From: Allopontixanthobacter confluentis
Lineage (GTDB): Bacteria; Pseudomonadota; Alphaproteobacteria; Sphingomonadales; Sphingomonadaceae
Direction of reading: 5' to 3'
DNA: 64,000 bases
Assembly (NCBI RefSeq): GCF_009827615.1
Contig: NZ_WTYU01000001.1
Location: 1,695,001 to 1,759,000, forward strand
Below are positions 1 to 9,318 of the stretch, in pieces. The position numbers and the translations under genes are program-made. Position 1 is the first letter of the stretch. Every line of letters starts with the position of its first letter. The notes beneath the pieces were generated by a model, which was given only the letters and a program-made list of their open reading frames with translations, was not told the origin of the DNA and did not search any database.

Positions 1-1
1 T

Positions 2-97
2 CTCGCAATCATTTCCATCGTCCTGTCGCTGGCCGCGCTGCTGGCTAGCGAATGGCTGGTCAGGCGGACCAGCGGCGGTAATGCCCATGTCCTTTGA
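2..97 (+). CDS. modB: Molybdate ABC transporter permease, C-terminal end (partial)
   Basis: The window opens inside this gene; only the last 31 codons are visible. They encode a hydrophobic helix (IISIVLSLAALLASEWLV) followed by a short basic tail, as expected for the last membrane segment of a binding-protein-dependent permease. The assignment to ModB rests mainly on the next gene, an ABC ATPase of ModC type, whose ATG lies inside the end of this frame (17-nt overlap), so the two are translationally coupled. The fragment alone cannot separate ModB from other permeases of the family. Confidence 0.7.
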   Translation, partial: LAIISIVLSLAALLASEWLVRRTSGGNAHVL

Positions 98-710
98 TAT
101 TGTGCTGCGTCATGCGACCGGTGAAAATTCCATCGCAATCGATCATCATTCCGATGCCAGTCTGGTTGCGATAACCGGCCCTTCAGGCTGCGGGAAAACA
201 ACTGCCCTAAATTGTGTGGCGGGGCTGATTACGCCGCAATTTGCGCAGATTTCGGTGAATGGCCGCACGCTGATCGATAGCGAGCGCAATGTCAGCCTGC
301 CTGCCGAAAGCCGCCGCTGCGGCTATATATTTCAGGACGCGCGGCTGTTTCCCCACCTGCGGGTATCCGCCAACCTTGCTTATGGCATGCGGATGCGCGG
401 CGCGGCGCACACTGATGTGGACCATGCTGCCGTTATCGACGTGCTGGGCATTGGCGGGCTGGCGGATCGCTGGCCCGCGACATTGTCCGGCGGCGAAATT
501 CGCCGGGTCGCAATTGCGCGGGCGCTGATGTCTGGCCCTGAATTTCTGCTGCTTGATGAACCGCTGTCATCGCTCGACAAGGCGCGCGGTGAGGAGGTTC
601 TGGGCATGATCGAGCGGATCCATTCGCAGCTGTCGGTCCCCATGTTGTATGTCAGCCATGATCCGGCAGAAGTTGCCCGCCTGACACAGACCATCATCAA
701 ACTGGGATAA
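81..710 (+). CDS. modC: Molybdate ABC transporter ATP-binding protein, short form
   Basis: ATPase that would power molybdate import at the inner membrane with ModB and ModA. A Walker A motif GPSGCGKTT lies at residues 33-41, an LSGGE signature near 135 and Walker B LLLDEPL near 155, followed by a switch histidine in YVSHD. At 209 residues it ends just after the nucleotide-binding domain. Typical ModC proteins (about 350 residues) carry a further molybdate-binding TOBE/Mop domain, which is absent here. Translation may start at 81 or at the in-frame ATG at 87; both overlap the end of modB. ModC is the best guess because of the domain and neighbour, but another small-anion importer is possible. 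Confidence 0.75.
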   Translation: MPMSFDIVLRHATGENSIAIDHHSDASLVAITGPSGCGKTTALNCVAGLITPQFAQISVNGRTLIDSERNVSLPAESRRCGYIFQDARLFPHLRVSANLAYGMRMRGAAHTDVDHAAVIDVLGIGGLADRWPATLSGGEIRRVAIARALMSGPEFLLLDEPLSSLDKARGEEVLGMIERIHSQLSVPMLYVSHDPAEVARLTQTIIKLG

Positions 711-776
711 GGCCTTGTCCCGCCGCCATGCCGCCCGCTAGACTGGGTTTGCGATCAACAGTCCCAAGGCAATTTT

Positions 777-1301
777 ATGGCGCTTTCACTTCATTCCGCA
801 CTCATCCCCAGCATGATGCAGGTGCTTGGCTCCGTCGAAGGTTTTGTCGACAAGGCACACGCATGGTGTGATGAACACGGCCATAGCCATCAGGAAATTA
901 TCGGTGCGCGCCTGATTGATGACATGCTGCCGTTTTCCTACCAGGTGAAAAGCTGCTGGACACATTCTGCCCATGCGGTTGCCAGCGCACAGACCGGGCT
1001 GTTCACCCCGGAAATGAGCCCTCCGCCCGACAGTTTCGACGGATTGCGGGACAAGTTGGCAGAAGCCACCACAATGCTGTCAGCTGTGGACGAGGCAGAG
1101 CTGGAAAATCTGGCCGGCAATGACATGCGCTTCCAGATTGGCGACCGGCTCAGAATGGATTTCACGGTGCAGGATTTCCTGCTCAGTTTCAGCCAGCCCA
1201 ATTTCTATTTTCACGCCGCAACCGCCTATGACATTTTGCGGATGAAGGGGCTGGCGCTGGGCAAGCGGGACTATCTCGGCGCATTGCGGCTCAAGACATA
1301 G
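777..1301 (+). CDS. DUF1993 family protein
   Basis: A 174-residue soluble protein that matches the DUF1993 family from its opening (LHSALIPSMMQVLGS) to its end, including the SFSQPNFYFHAATAYDILR stretch. The family is all-helical and resembles DinB-like four-helix bundles; its biochemical role is not established. Histidines (HGHSH near residue 38, H in NFYFHAATAY) could be metal ligands, but that is a guess. It stands alone on the plus strand, 66 bp after modC, and converges on the synthase-like gene that ends at 1329. Confidence 0.8.
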   Translation: MALSLHSALIPSMMQVLGSVEGFVDKAHAWCDEHGHSHQEIIGARLIDDMLPFSYQVKSCWTHSAHAVASAQTGLFTPEMSPPPDSFDGLRDKLAEATTMLSAVDEAELENLAGNDMRFQIGDRLRMDFTVQDFLLSFSQPNFYFHAATAYDILRMKGLALGKRDYLGALRLKT

Positions 1302-1328
1302 ATTGCCCATAGATCGATGCGGCTTGCT

Positions 1329-2006
1329 TTAGCGCGGGCGAGCAAACCAGATGGTGTGGCGCGGCCCCTTGTTGTTGGGCCGGGCGCGCACTTCGCGCAC
1401 TTCCACGTCAAAACCGCAGGATTCCATCTTGCGGGTAAATTTGTGATCCGGCGCAGCAGACCAGATTGCCAGCACGCCGTCCTTCACCAGCGCACGGCGG
1501 GCAAAACGCAAGCCTTCGCGTGAATAGAGCCGATTGTTATCTTCGCGCACCAGGCCATCCGGGCCATTATCGACATCCAGCAAAATGGCATCAAACGGCG
1601 CGCCGCCTTCGGCCGTCTGCTCGATTGCATCGCCGACATCACCCATGCGCAAGGTCACGCGGGGGTCGTCCAGGCAATCGCCCGTCAGTTCCGCCATCGG
1701 GCCGCGCGCCCATTCGATGATTTCGGGCACCAGTTCGACCACTGTGGCGTGGCCTTTCTTCCCGATCCGTTCCAGCGTGGCACGCAGGGTAAAGCCCATG
1801 CCATAGCCGCCAATCAGCACTTGGGGCGCTGAATTGGTCAGCCGGTCGATGGTCAGATCCGCCAGCTGTTCTTCGGAAAACTGCATCCGTGTCGACATCA
1901 GTTCATTGCGGCCAAGGCCGATGATGAAATCGCGCCCGTGGCTGAACAGTTTGAGTTCCTCACCCCCCGGCACTTGTGCCGTGCCGAGCAATTCGCGTGC
2001 GATCAT
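1329..2006 (-). CDS. Spermidine-synthase-like methyltransferase-fold protein
   Basis: A 225-residue protein with the Rossmann-fold core of the spermidine synthase/SAM-dependent methyltransferase superfamily. Visible motifs are VLIGGYGMGFTLRATLE (nucleotide-binding loop, near residue 75), VVELVPEIIEWA (acidic residue at the end of strand 2) and FDAILLDVDNGPDGL (the DxDNGP region). Bacterial genomes often annotate this type as spermidine synthase, but the N-terminal beta domain of true SpeE is short here and the real substrate is unknown. The ATG at 2006 is preferred over an upstream TTG at 2021. It follows the aspartoacylase-like gene after about 75 bp in the same direction. Confidence 0.7.
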   Translation of the reverse strand: MIARELLGTAQVPGGEELKLFSHGRDFIIGLGRNELMSTRMQFSEEQLADLTIDRLTNSAPQVLIGGYGMGFTLRATLERIGKKGHATVVELVPEIIEWARGPMAELTGDCLDDPRVTLRMGDVGDAIEQTAEGGAPFDAILLDVDNGPDGLVREDNNRLYSREGLRFARRALVKDGVLAIWSAAPDHKFTRKMESCGFDVEVREVRARPNNKGPRHTIWFARPR

Positions 2007-2082
2007 TGTGTCAGTTTCCAAAAAATGTCATCGGCGCTTATGCGCAGCAGGGTATTTCCTATAGGCGAAGGGAGGAGCGGTG

Positions 2083-3132
2083 TCAGACGATTTCATCCTC
2101 GTCAAACAGCGGATCGGCAAAGGCGGCATCCTCAATCGCGTTCAGCCGGTGCAGCGCGGTTCCCGGCACTTCGACTTCGGCGATGTGAATAAGCGCGTCG
2201 CCCTGGTTGACCACCGGCAGATTGCTCATGCCGATAATGATGCCGGGAATAGGGGTGCGCACGGCAATATCCTCGTCGCCGAAAGGGTCGGAGATCTGGC
2301 CGACGATTTCCTCGGACACGGCGAATGCCCCGGTCCGCTTGGCCGCGCGGAAAATGCCGCCTTCAGGGGCGCGCAGCCACAGGGTTCGGCGGCTCTGGAT
2401 GGAACGGGCGGCGGTTTCCTTCTGATAGGGGACGCCCATCTGCAAATCCGCCATGACACGCAAAATACCCTTCACGCCGATCCTGATGCCCAGTTCGTCA
2501 AACCGCAATGCCTCGCCTGCTTCCAGCAGCAGCACCTCGCAGTCATAAGCGGCAGCGGTCTGGCGCAGCGAGCCGTCGCGCAAGGGCGAGACAATGACGG
2601 CTGGCGCGCCGAATAATTGGGCCAGCAATTCCGCCCGTGGGCGGCCTTCGCTGATGCGGATTTGCGGCAAATTCGTTCGGTGCAGCGCGGCGGAATGCAG
2701 ATCCACGCCAAAATCGCTGCGGGCGATGATCTCCTGCGTGAAGGTGTGCGCCAGCTGCGATGCCAGCGATCCGCGCGGCGAACCGGGGAAACAGCGGTTG
2801 AGATCACGCCGGTCAGGCAGATAGCGCTGGTGCGCGATAAAGCCGTAGGAATTGACGATGGGGATACACAGAAGCGTGCCTGCGAGCCGTTTGACCGACA
2901 CGGATTTCAGCAGCCGACGAACAATTTCCACCCCGATAATTTCGTCCCCATGCACGCTGCCGCTGACAAAAATGACCGGGCCGGGCTTACGGCCGTGCAG
3001 CACGCGCACCCGCATGGAAATTTCAGTGTTGGTGGACAGTCGGCTGACCGGAATGTCGATCGTGGCGCTGGTGCCAGCCGCGATCCGGTGCCCTGCCAGC
3101 TCGAAATCGGGCCGCTGCTGCGCTTTAGCCAT
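2083..3132 (-). CDS. Succinylglutamate desuccinylase/aspartoacylase family protein
   Basis: A zinc carboxypeptidase-fold (M14-like) deacylase. The zinc ligands are visible as H and E in SGSVHGDEIIGVE near residue 70 and the H of DLHSAA near 150. A C-terminal beta domain follows, ending in PVVNQGDALIHIAEVE, typical of this family. Such proteins remove acyl groups from N-acyl amino acids or related amides; the substrate cannot be deduced. The ATG at 3132 (MAKAQQRP) is chosen because residues upstream of it, back to 3195, look non-coding and would run into the pnp terminator. It is separated from pnp by that terminator and so probably has its own promoter. Confidence 0.75.
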   Translation of the reverse strand: MAKAQQRPDFELAGHRIAAGTSATIDIPVSRLSTNTEISMRVRVLHGRKPGPVIFVSGSVHGDEIIGVEIVRRLLKSVSVKRLAGTLLCIPIVNSYGFIAHQRYLPDRRDLNRCFPGSPRGSLASQLAHTFTQEIIARSDFGVDLHSAALHRTNLPQIRISEGRPRAELLAQLFGAPAVIVSPLRDGSLRQTAAAYDCEVLLLEAGEALRFDELGIRIGVKGILRVMADLQMGVPYQKETAARSIQSRRTLWLRAPEGGIFRAAKRTGAFAVSEEIVGQISDPFGDEDIAVRTPIPGIIIGMSNLPVVNQGDALIHIAEVEVPGTALHRLNAIEDAAFADPLFDEDEIV

Positions 3133-3196
3133 GGTGAAATACCCCTGCTGCCATTGGCTGGTGAAGAGCGGCGAACATGGACGCGCGCTGGACAAA

Positions 3197-3231
3197 TGAA
3201 AAGGGCCGCGAGGTTTCCCTCGCGGCCCCTT
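3197..3231 (-). terminator. Rho-independent terminator after pnp
   Basis: An inverted repeat pairs GGGCCGCGAGG with CCTCGCGGCCC around a short loop. It is flanked by A runs on one side and T runs on the other, so it can work in either direction. On the minus strand it lies 20 bp after the pnp stop and ends in TTTT, closing the long nus-pnp transcription unit. Confidence 0.85.
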
Positions 3232-3251
3232 TTCAGATCAGGCGACTGAAA

Positions 3252-5579
3252 TCAGTCGTCCTTGAGGAAGTCTGGCATGTGGTCGGGGTTGCCGCCTTCG
3301 CTGCTGCGATTGCCGCCTTCATTGTCCCCGCCGCCGCTACGGCGTGGGCCACGATCCCGGCCACCGTCACGGCCGCCATCACGGCCGCCATCACGGCCAC
3401 CGCCACCACGGCGTGGGCCGCGGTCGCCACGAGGAGCACCATCACGCTTGTCGCCGCGTGGCTCTCTGGCTGGACGCGTATCTTCCAGTTCTTCACCGGT
3501 TTCCTGGTCAACAACGCGCATCGACAGGCGAACCTTGCCGCGCTGGTCGATTTCGAGAACCTTGACCTTTACTTCCTGCCCTTCGGACAGAACGTCGGAC
3601 ACCTTTTCGACGCGCTCGTTCTTCATTTCGGACACATGGACGAGACCGTCCTTGCCGCCCATGAAGTTTACGAATGCACCGAAATCAACGATGTTGACGA
3701 CCTTGCCATCATAGATCTTGCCGACTTCGGCTTCTTCCACAATCCCGGCAATCCACTTGCGTGCTGCTTCGATCTGGCTGAGGTCGGAAGAGCTGATCTT
3801 GATCAGGCCTTCATCGTCAATATCAACCTTGGCGCCGGTTTCAGCCACGATTTCGCGGATGACCTTGCCGCCGGTGCCGATGATGTCACGGATCTTCGAC
3901 TTGTCGATCTGCATCGTTTCGATACGCGGTGCGTGGGCCGAAAGTTCGGTCCGGGCGCCGGTCAGTGCCTTGGCCATTTCACCCAGGATGTGGGCACGAC
4001 CAGCCTTGGCCTGCGCCAGTGCCTGGGTCATGATTTCCTGGGTAATCCCGGCAACCTTGATGTCCATCTGCATGGTGGTGATACCCTGTTCGGTACCGGC
4101 CACCTTGAAGTCCATGTCGCCCAGGTGATCTTCATCACCCAGAATGTCGGACAGGACGGTGAAATCATCACCTTCCAGGATCAGACCCATGGCAATGCCT
4201 GAAACAGGGCGCGTCACAGGAACGCCGGCATCCATCATCGAAAGACAGCCACCACAGATGGTAGCCATCGACGATGAACCGTTGGATTCGGTGATGTCTG
4301 ACAGGACACGGATGGTGTAAGGGAAATCTTCCTTGGACGGCAGCACTGCACGCAATGCGCGCCATGCCAGCTTGCCGTGGCCGATATCGCGGCGGCTAGG
4401 TGCGCCGAAACGGCCCACTTCACCCACCGAATAGGGCGGGAAGTTATAGTGCAGCATGAAGTTGGAATACGTCAGGCCTTCCAGCCCGTCGATCATCTGT
4501 TCACTTTCCTTGGTGCCCAGCGTGGTGGTGCAGATCGCCTGCGTTTCACCGCGGGTGAACAGCGATGAACCATGCGCGCGTGGCAGGAAGCCGACAATCG
4601 CCTCGATCTGACGGACTTCGTCAGTCTTGCGTCCGTCAATCCGCGTACCGTCCTTCAGGATGGCACCGCGAACGATTTCTGCTTCCAGCTTCTTGACGAC
4701 CTTGCCAGCTGCCATTTGCGTCTGGCCATCTTCGCCGGCAAATGCTTCCTTGGCCTTGGCACGAACGGCATTCAGCGCGTTCGAACGCTCGGACTTGTCG
4801 GTCAGCTTGTAGGCTGCAGCGATATCGCCGCCCACAACGCCAGCCAGCTTTTCCTTGATCGCGGAAGTGTCGCTGACTGCAACATCCCACGGATCCTTGG
4901 CAGCCTGCTCGGCCAGATCGATGATCAGGTTTACAACCTTCTTGATCTCGTCATGCGCGAACATCACGCCGCCCAGCATGATTTCTTCCGAAAGTTCCTT
5001 CGCTTCGGATTCCACCATCATCACGGCATTGCCAGTGGCAGCCACGATCAGGTCAAGCGCGCCGTCAGCTGCAGTCGCCTGCGCCGGGTTCAGCGTATAT
5101 TCGCCATCTTCATAGCCGATGCGCGCCGCGCCGATCGGACCCATGAAGGGAACGCCGGAAATGGTCAGCGCAGCAGAAGCTGCAATCATAGCAACGATAT
5201 CAGGCTCGGTCTCACCATCGTAGCTAAGAACCTGCGCGATTACGTTGATTTCGTTGTAGAAACCTTCGGGGAACAGCGGGCGAACCGGACGGTCGATCAG
5301 GCGGCTGGTCAGTGTTTCCTTTTCGGTCGCACCGCGCTCACGCTTGAAGAAGCCACCGGGAATCCGGCCTGCTGCAGAGAATTTTTCCTGATAGTGGACG
5401 GTCAGCGGGAAGAAATCCTGCCCTTCCTTCACACTCTTGGCGGCGGTCACGGCGCACAGCACCACGGTTTCGCCATAGGTTGCCAGCACGGCGCCATCGG
5501 CCTGACGGGCAATGCGGCCAGTTTCGAGGGTGAGGGTTTTGCCGCCCCATTCCATCGATACGGTTTTAGTGTCGAACAT
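3252..5579 (-). CDS. pnp: Polyribonucleotide nucleotidyltransferase (PNPase)
   Basis: A 3'-5' phosphorolytic exoribonuclease, part of RNA turnover and usually a trimer in the degradosome. The 775-residue product has two RNase PH-like domains, the first from the N terminus ([19 protein letters not shown]) and the second around residues 300-530, containing a FTRGETQA motif. These are followed by a KH domain ([15 protein letters not shown]) and an S1 domain ([18 protein letters not shown]). The C-terminal tail is rich in arginine and glycine with repeated GGRD units, probably an RNA or RNase E contact surface. The start at 5579 is chosen because the family begins with MF-x-K and a GGAAAA site lies just upstream; 45 further upstream codons are open but unlikely. 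It is the last gene of the rpsO-pnp block. Confidence 0.97.
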   Translation of the reverse strand: MFDTKTVSMEWGGKTLTLETGRIARQADGAVLATYGETVVLCAVTAAKSVKEGQDFFPLTVHYQEKFSAAGRIPGGFFKRERGATEKETLTSRLIDRPVRPLFPEGFYNEINVIAQVLSYDGETEPDIVAMIAASAALTISGVPFMGPIGAARIGYEDGEYTLNPAQATAADGALDLIVAATGNAVMMVESEAKELSEEIMLGGVMFAHDEIKKVVNLIIDLAEQAAKDPWDVAVSDTSAIKEKLAGVVGGDIAAAYKLTDKSERSNALNAVRAKAKEAFAGEDGQTQMAAGKVVKKLEAEIVRGAILKDGTRIDGRKTDEVRQIEAIVGFLPRAHGSSLFTRGETQAICTTTLGTKESEQMIDGLEGLTYSNFMLHYNFPPYSVGEVGRFGAPSRRDIGHGKLAWRALRAVLPSKEDFPYTIRVLSDITESNGSSSMATICGGCLSMMDAGVPVTRPVSGIAMGLILEGDDFTVLSDILGDEDHLGDMDFKVAGTEQGITTMQMDIKVAGITQEIMTQALAQAKAGRAHILGEMAKALTGARTELSAHAPRIETMQIDKSKIRDIIGTGGKVIREIVAETGAKVDIDDEGLIKISSSDLSQIEAARKWIAGIVEEAEVGKIYDGKVVNIVDFGAFVNFMGGKDGLVHVSEMKNERVEKVSDVLSEGQEVKVKVLEIDQRGKVRLSMRVVDQETGEELEDTRPAREPRGDKRDGAPRGDRGPRRGGGGRDGGRDGGRDGGRDRGPRRSGGGDNEGGNRSSEGGNPDHMPDFLKDD
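3359..3406. repeat. 12-bp tandem repeat encoding GGRD units of PNPase
   Basis: Four imperfect copies of a 12-bp unit (consensus GGCCGCCATCAC on the plus strand). The two middle copies, 3371-3382 and 3383-3394, are identical. On the minus strand they encode consecutive GGRD tetrapeptides in the PNPase tail, so copy-number changes keep the reading frame. Confidence 0.85.
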
Positions 5580-5712
5580 GTATTTTCCTTCTGAACCCGC
5601 CAGCCATATTGCCGCGCGGGGCCTTCTGTTTCCGGGGATACCGGCCCGGACCGGTGTAGGGCTATTTGCGCCCTGTGAGCTTTCTGCCGAATTGCAGAAA
5701 CTGCCCATAAGC

Positions 5713-5743
5713 AAAAAGGCGGCCCCATGGTGGAGCCGCCTTT
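5713..5743 (-). terminator. Terminator between rpsO and pnp
   Basis: A 9-bp perfect stem (AAAGGCGGC at 5715-5723 with GCCGCCTTT at 5735-5743) around an 11-nt loop, followed on the minus strand by more T residues. It lies just after the rpsO stop. In E. coli and relatives an rpsO terminator allows partial read-through into pnp, and this element fits that role. Confidence 0.75.
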
Positions 5744-5753
5744 CGCAAAACTC

Positions 5754-6023
5754 TTATTTACGCAGACCCAGTTTCTGGATCAGTGCGTTGTAGCGCGCTA
5801 CGTCGATCTTCTTGAGATAGGCGAGCAGGCTGCGACGCTTGTTAACCATCGTCAGAAGACCACGACGTGAGTGGTTGTCCTTGTGATTGGCCTTGAAGTG
5901 GTCGGTCAGATTGCGAATACGTTCGGTCAGGATGGCTACCTGGACTTCCGGCGAACCGGTATCACCCGTGGTCTGGGCATTGTCCTTGATAATTTCCTGC
6001 TTACGCTCTGCAGATACCGTCAT
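5754..6023 (-). CDS. rpsO: 30S ribosomal protein S15
   Basis: The 89-residue product has the standard S15 length and sequence: an SVSAERKQ-like start, then [15 protein letters not shown], the H-rich DNHSRRGL loop that contacts 16S rRNA, and the RSLLAYLKK end. S15 binds the central domain of 16S rRNA early in 30S assembly. Its ATG overlaps the stop of truB as ATGA, so the two are translationally coupled. A terminator-like hairpin follows. Confidence 0.98.
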   Translation of the reverse strand: MTVSAERKQEIIKDNAQTTGDTGSPEVQVAILTERIRNLTDHFKANHKDNHSRRGLLTMVNKRRSLLAYLKKIDVARYNALIQKLGLRK

Positions 6024-7039
6024 TCATTATACTCCGCGACATCGGGAAGGTTGAAACCCCTGACGACCCTGGCCGTCCCGTCCGATACTTCCATCAGCGC
6101 GACCGGCACTGTGCCGGCCTTTGCCAAATAAAGCCCGTCTGGTTGGGGCAGTCCTGCGAGGACGCGGCCCTGGCGGACCGCTTCTGCCGTGTCGGACCTA
6201 AGAGGAAGAGCCGGGATGTCGTCCAGCCCTGCCTCCAGCGGCAGAATTACGTCTTCAAGTCGCGCGCCCTTACCTATCGCGTTCAATTTGTCCAGCGAAA
6301 TCGCGCTGGCTTGCGTGAACGGACCGGCTTTCGTGCGGCGCAGATAGGTCACATGACCCACCGTTCCCAGCGCATGGGCAATGTCCCGCGCCAGGGACCG
6401 TATATAGGTGCCCTTGGACACATTTGTAACCAGCGTGACTGCATCCGCCATTTCCAGCGGCGCGGCCGGGTTGAACGGATCTGGCCTGCCAACCGTGGTG
6501 GCAAAGGTAGAATCGGGCGTTTCGCCTGCCTCATAGGTGGACACAGGGGCCAGCGAATGGATTGTCACGCGGCGCGTTTTCAGCGCTACTTCCTCGCCCG
6601 CACGGGCCAGGTCATAAGCGCGCTTGCCATCCACTTTCAGGGCTGAATAGGCAGGCGGCATCTGCTCTATCTCGCCGGTAAAATGCTCCAGCACCGCCGC
6701 CACAGCGGCCATCGGCGGGCGGCGGTTGCTGGTCTGGACGACCTTGCCTTCAGTATCCAGCGTGTCCGTTTCCTCACCGAATTGCAGCGTGAATTCATAG
6801 GTTTTGTCGGATTCGAGCATCCGCCCCGCCAGCTTGGTCGCTTCGCCAAGGGCAATGGGCAGCACGCCTTCTGCCAGCGGGTCCAGCGTGCCGCCATGGC
6901 CCACTTTCACCTTGCCATAGCCCGCCTCGCGCAGATTGCGCTTTACAGCGGCAACGGCCTGAGTGGAGCCTAGCCCGCGCGGCTTGTCCAGAATGATCCA
7001 GCCGTGCGGCGGCAATTTGGGATGTGTGCTGTTATCCAT
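6020..7039 (-). CDS. truB: tRNA pseudouridine(55) synthase
   Basis: Makes pseudouridine 55 in the T-loop of tRNAs. The catalytic aspartate is in [14 protein letters not shown], preceded by [29 protein letters not shown] is the second conserved block. The start at 7039 is supported by a strong GAGGAGG site 4 bp upstream; the frame stays open upstream to 7216 but has no family similarity there. At 339 residues it carries a C-terminal PUA-like extension. It belongs to the rbfA-truB-rpsO-pnp order conserved in bacteria, but here an opposite-strand galactose operon separates it from rbfA. Confidence 0.95.
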   Translation of the reverse strand: MDNSTHPKLPPHGWIILDKPRGLGSTQAVAAVKRNLREAGYGKVKVGHGGTLDPLAEGVLPIALGEATKLAGRMLESDKTYEFTLQFGEETDTLDTEGKVVQTSNRRPPMAAVAAVLEHFTGEIEQMPPAYSALKVDGKRAYDLARAGEEVALKTRRVTIHSLAPVSTYEAGETPDSTFATTVGRPDPFNPAAPLEMADAVTLVTNVSKGTYIRSLARDIAHALGTVGHVTYLRRTKAGPFTQASAISLDKLNAIGKGARLEDVILPLEAGLDDIPALPLRSDTAEAVRQGRVLAGLPQPDGLYLAKAGTVPVALMEVSDGTARVVRGFNLPDVAEYNE

Positions 7040-7149
7040 CGCCTCCTCGCCTAGCGCCAAGGCCGCCCATGCGCCACCATGCAGCGAAATTTCTGCTGCG
7101 CCGTCCCGTTTTCCCGTCTGGAAATGCCGCCCATTGCTGGTAAGCCCCG

Positions 7150-9318
7150 ATGATGGATGCAACCGGCAGCATGACCCTGATCTGCGGCAAGGATACCGCC
7201 CTGCTTTTGTCCACACAGGTGGGCGAGCGGCCCCATATCATCTATTGGGGTCGCCTGTTTGCAGGGTTCGATGGCGCGCAGATTGCCCTTCTTTCCACCC
7301 GGCAGCAGTATTTTGGCGGTCCGACTGAGGTCGTCCATTCTACCCTTTCCTGCGAGCTTGGATCATGGGGCGCAGGCCCGCCCGGGCTGATCGTCCACCG
7401 AGCCGGTCAGGACTGGATGCCTGACCTGCGCGTTTCGGATGTCTGCTGCGCCAGTGATCATGAAGCGATCATCACCTGCACTGATAGTCGCGCTGCTCTT
7501 TCGGCCAGTTACGCATTGTCGATTGATCCTGCCACTGGTGTGCTGTCTGCAAAAACGACCATCCAGAACCTTTCGGACCAGCCGCTGGGCGTGGACTGGT
7601 GCGCTCCATTATGCCTGCCGCTGGATGACCGGATGGATGGGCTGACGGCATTTACCGGCAAATGGGCCGGAGAATACGAACGCGAAACCGTGCCATTGGG
7701 CACGGGCAGCTATGTGCGCGAAAACCGCAGCGGGCGCACCAGCCACGACAATTTTCCCGGCCTGCTGGCCACCAGCGCGCAGGCCTGTGAACGCAGCGGC
7801 GTTTGCGCGGCATTTCATCTGGGGTGGAGCGGGAACCACAGGCTTCGGGTGGATCGCCAGCCAGGCGGTCAGGCTGTCGTGCAAATGGGCGAATTGCTGC
7901 TGCCGGGCGAAATCACGCTGGCCCGCGGCGAAACTTACACGACTCCGGTCATGTATGGGGCCACTGGCGAAACCGGTTTGAGCAGGCTTTCGCAGCGGTT
8001 TCATTCGTTTTTGACAGGGAAGGTCCTGGATCGCCGGATCAGCCAGAAACCCCGCCCGGTCCATTTCAACACCTGGGAAGCGGTCTATTTCAATCATTCG
8101 ATGGAAAAACTGCTGGACCTGGCCGATCTGGCCGCCAGCGTTGGCGCGGAACGGTTTGTCCTTGATGATGGCTGGTTCGGCCAGCGGCGCAGCGATGTCG
8201 CCGGCCTTGGCGACTGGGTGGTATCGGCGGATATATACCCTGATGGTCTGGGCGCACTGGCAGACAGGGTGCGCAAACTGGGCATGGAATTCGGCATCTG
8301 GTTTGAACCCGAAATGGTCAATCCGGACAGCGACCTGTTCCGCCAGCACCCTGACTGGATATTGGGCGAACCGGGGCATGAAACCACCCCGTTCCGCAAC
8401 CAGCTGACGCTGGATCTAACGCGGCCAGAAGTTGGGGATTACCTGTTCAACGCCATGGATGCCATCGTGCGGGACTATGGCGTCAGTTACATAAAATGGG
8501 ACATGAACCGGCAGACATTGCATCCTGCCAGTCAGGCTAGGGATTTTCAGGGCCGCGCGGTCATGCACTGCCAGACCCATGCACTTTATGCACTGATGGC
8601 GCGCCTGCGCGCTGCCCACCCTGGGCTTGAACTGGAAAGCTGTGCATCGGGCGGCGGCAGGGCGGATTACGGCATCCTGCACCATGCCGACCGCATCTGG
8701 ACATCGGATAATAATGATGCCCGCTCGCGCCAGTCCATCCAGCGCGGGGCCAGTTTTTTCTTCCCCCTGTCCATCACCGGCAGCCATGTCGGGCCGGCCA
8801 CTTGCCACATCACCCGCCGCACGTTGCCCATGGCGATGCGCGCGGCCACTGCCATCTTTGGCCACATGGGCATGGAAGTGGATTTGGCCTGCGAAACAGA
8901 GGCAGACAGGGCCATTCTGGCAGCAGCGGTCGCGCTGTATAAACAGCATCGCGGCTTATTGCATGACGGGCTGCATTACCGGATCGATACGCCGCCCTTC
9001 CTGTCGGTGTCCGGCGTAGTGTCCGCAGCACAGGACGAGGCGATATTTTCCTGCGCGCTGACAGACACGCATTCGGCCAATTTGCCCCCGCGCATCCGGT
9101 TTGATGGGCTGGACTTGGACGCTACCTATCGCCTCCAATGTGTGTGGCCGCAGGAAAACCTGTCGATTACCGGCCCATCCATTATGGAAGCGGCTGCATT
9201 GTTGGACGGCGGCTCTGTCTTCAGCGGGGCGGCACTGGTGAACCACGGCCTGCAACTGCCGCTTCTTTACCCTGACACTTGCCTCATCCTTTATTTGCAG
9301 TCAGTTGACCGTCCATGA
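7150..9318 (+). CDS. GH36 alpha-galactosidase, cytoplasmic
   Basis: Hydrolyses terminal alpha-galactosyl residues with retention. The 722-residue length matches the clan D GH36 enzymes. A beta-sandwich N-terminal domain is followed by a barrel beginning at HFNTWEAVYFNHS. The nucleophile is Asp451 in SYIKWDMNRQ and the acid/base region is WTSDNNDARSR near 518-528; CASGGGRADYG is the usual substrate loop. No signal peptide is visible, so the substrate must be imported. The start is uncertain: ATGs at 7150, 7153 and 7171 are in frame and none has a strong ribosome site. It is the first gene of a four-gene operon with glpD, galT and galK, overlapping glpD by ATGA, and is divergent from truB. Confidence 0.92.
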   Translation: MMDATGSMTLICGKDTALLLSTQVGERPHIIYWGRLFAGFDGAQIALLSTRQQYFGGPTEVVHSTLSCELGSWGAGPPGLIVHRAGQDWMPDLRVSDVCCASDHEAIITCTDSRAALSASYALSIDPATGVLSAKTTIQNLSDQPLGVDWCAPLCLPLDDRMDGLTAFTGKWAGEYERETVPLGTGSYVRENRSGRTSHDNFPGLLATSAQACERSGVCAAFHLGWSGNHRLRVDRQPGGQAVVQMGELLLPGEITLARGETYTTPVMYGATGETGLSRLSQRFHSFLTGKVLDRRISQKPRPVHFNTWEAVYFNHSMEKLLDLADLAASVGAERFVLDDGWFGQRRSDVAGLGDWVVSADIYPDGLGALADRVRKLGMEFGIWFEPEMVNPDSDLFRQHPDWILGEPGHETTPFRNQLTLDLTRPEVGDYLFNAMDAIVRDYGVSYIKWDMNRQTLHPASQARDFQGRAVMHCQTHALYALMARLRAAHPGLELESCASGGGRADYGILHHADRIWTSDNNDARSRQSIQRGASFFFPLSITGSHVGPATCHITRRTLPMAMRAATAIFGHMGMEVDLACETEADRAILAAAVALYKQHRGLLHDGLHYRIDTPPFLSVSGVVSAAQDEAIFSCALTDTHSANLPPRIRFDGLDLDATYRLQCVWPQENLSITGPSIMEAAALLDGGSVFSGAALVNHGLQLPLLYPDTCLILYLQSVDRP

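Noticed and set aside
3359-3406. Possible CRISPR-like array
   Set aside because: The repeats are contiguous 12-bp units with no spacers and encode GGRD repeats of PNPase.
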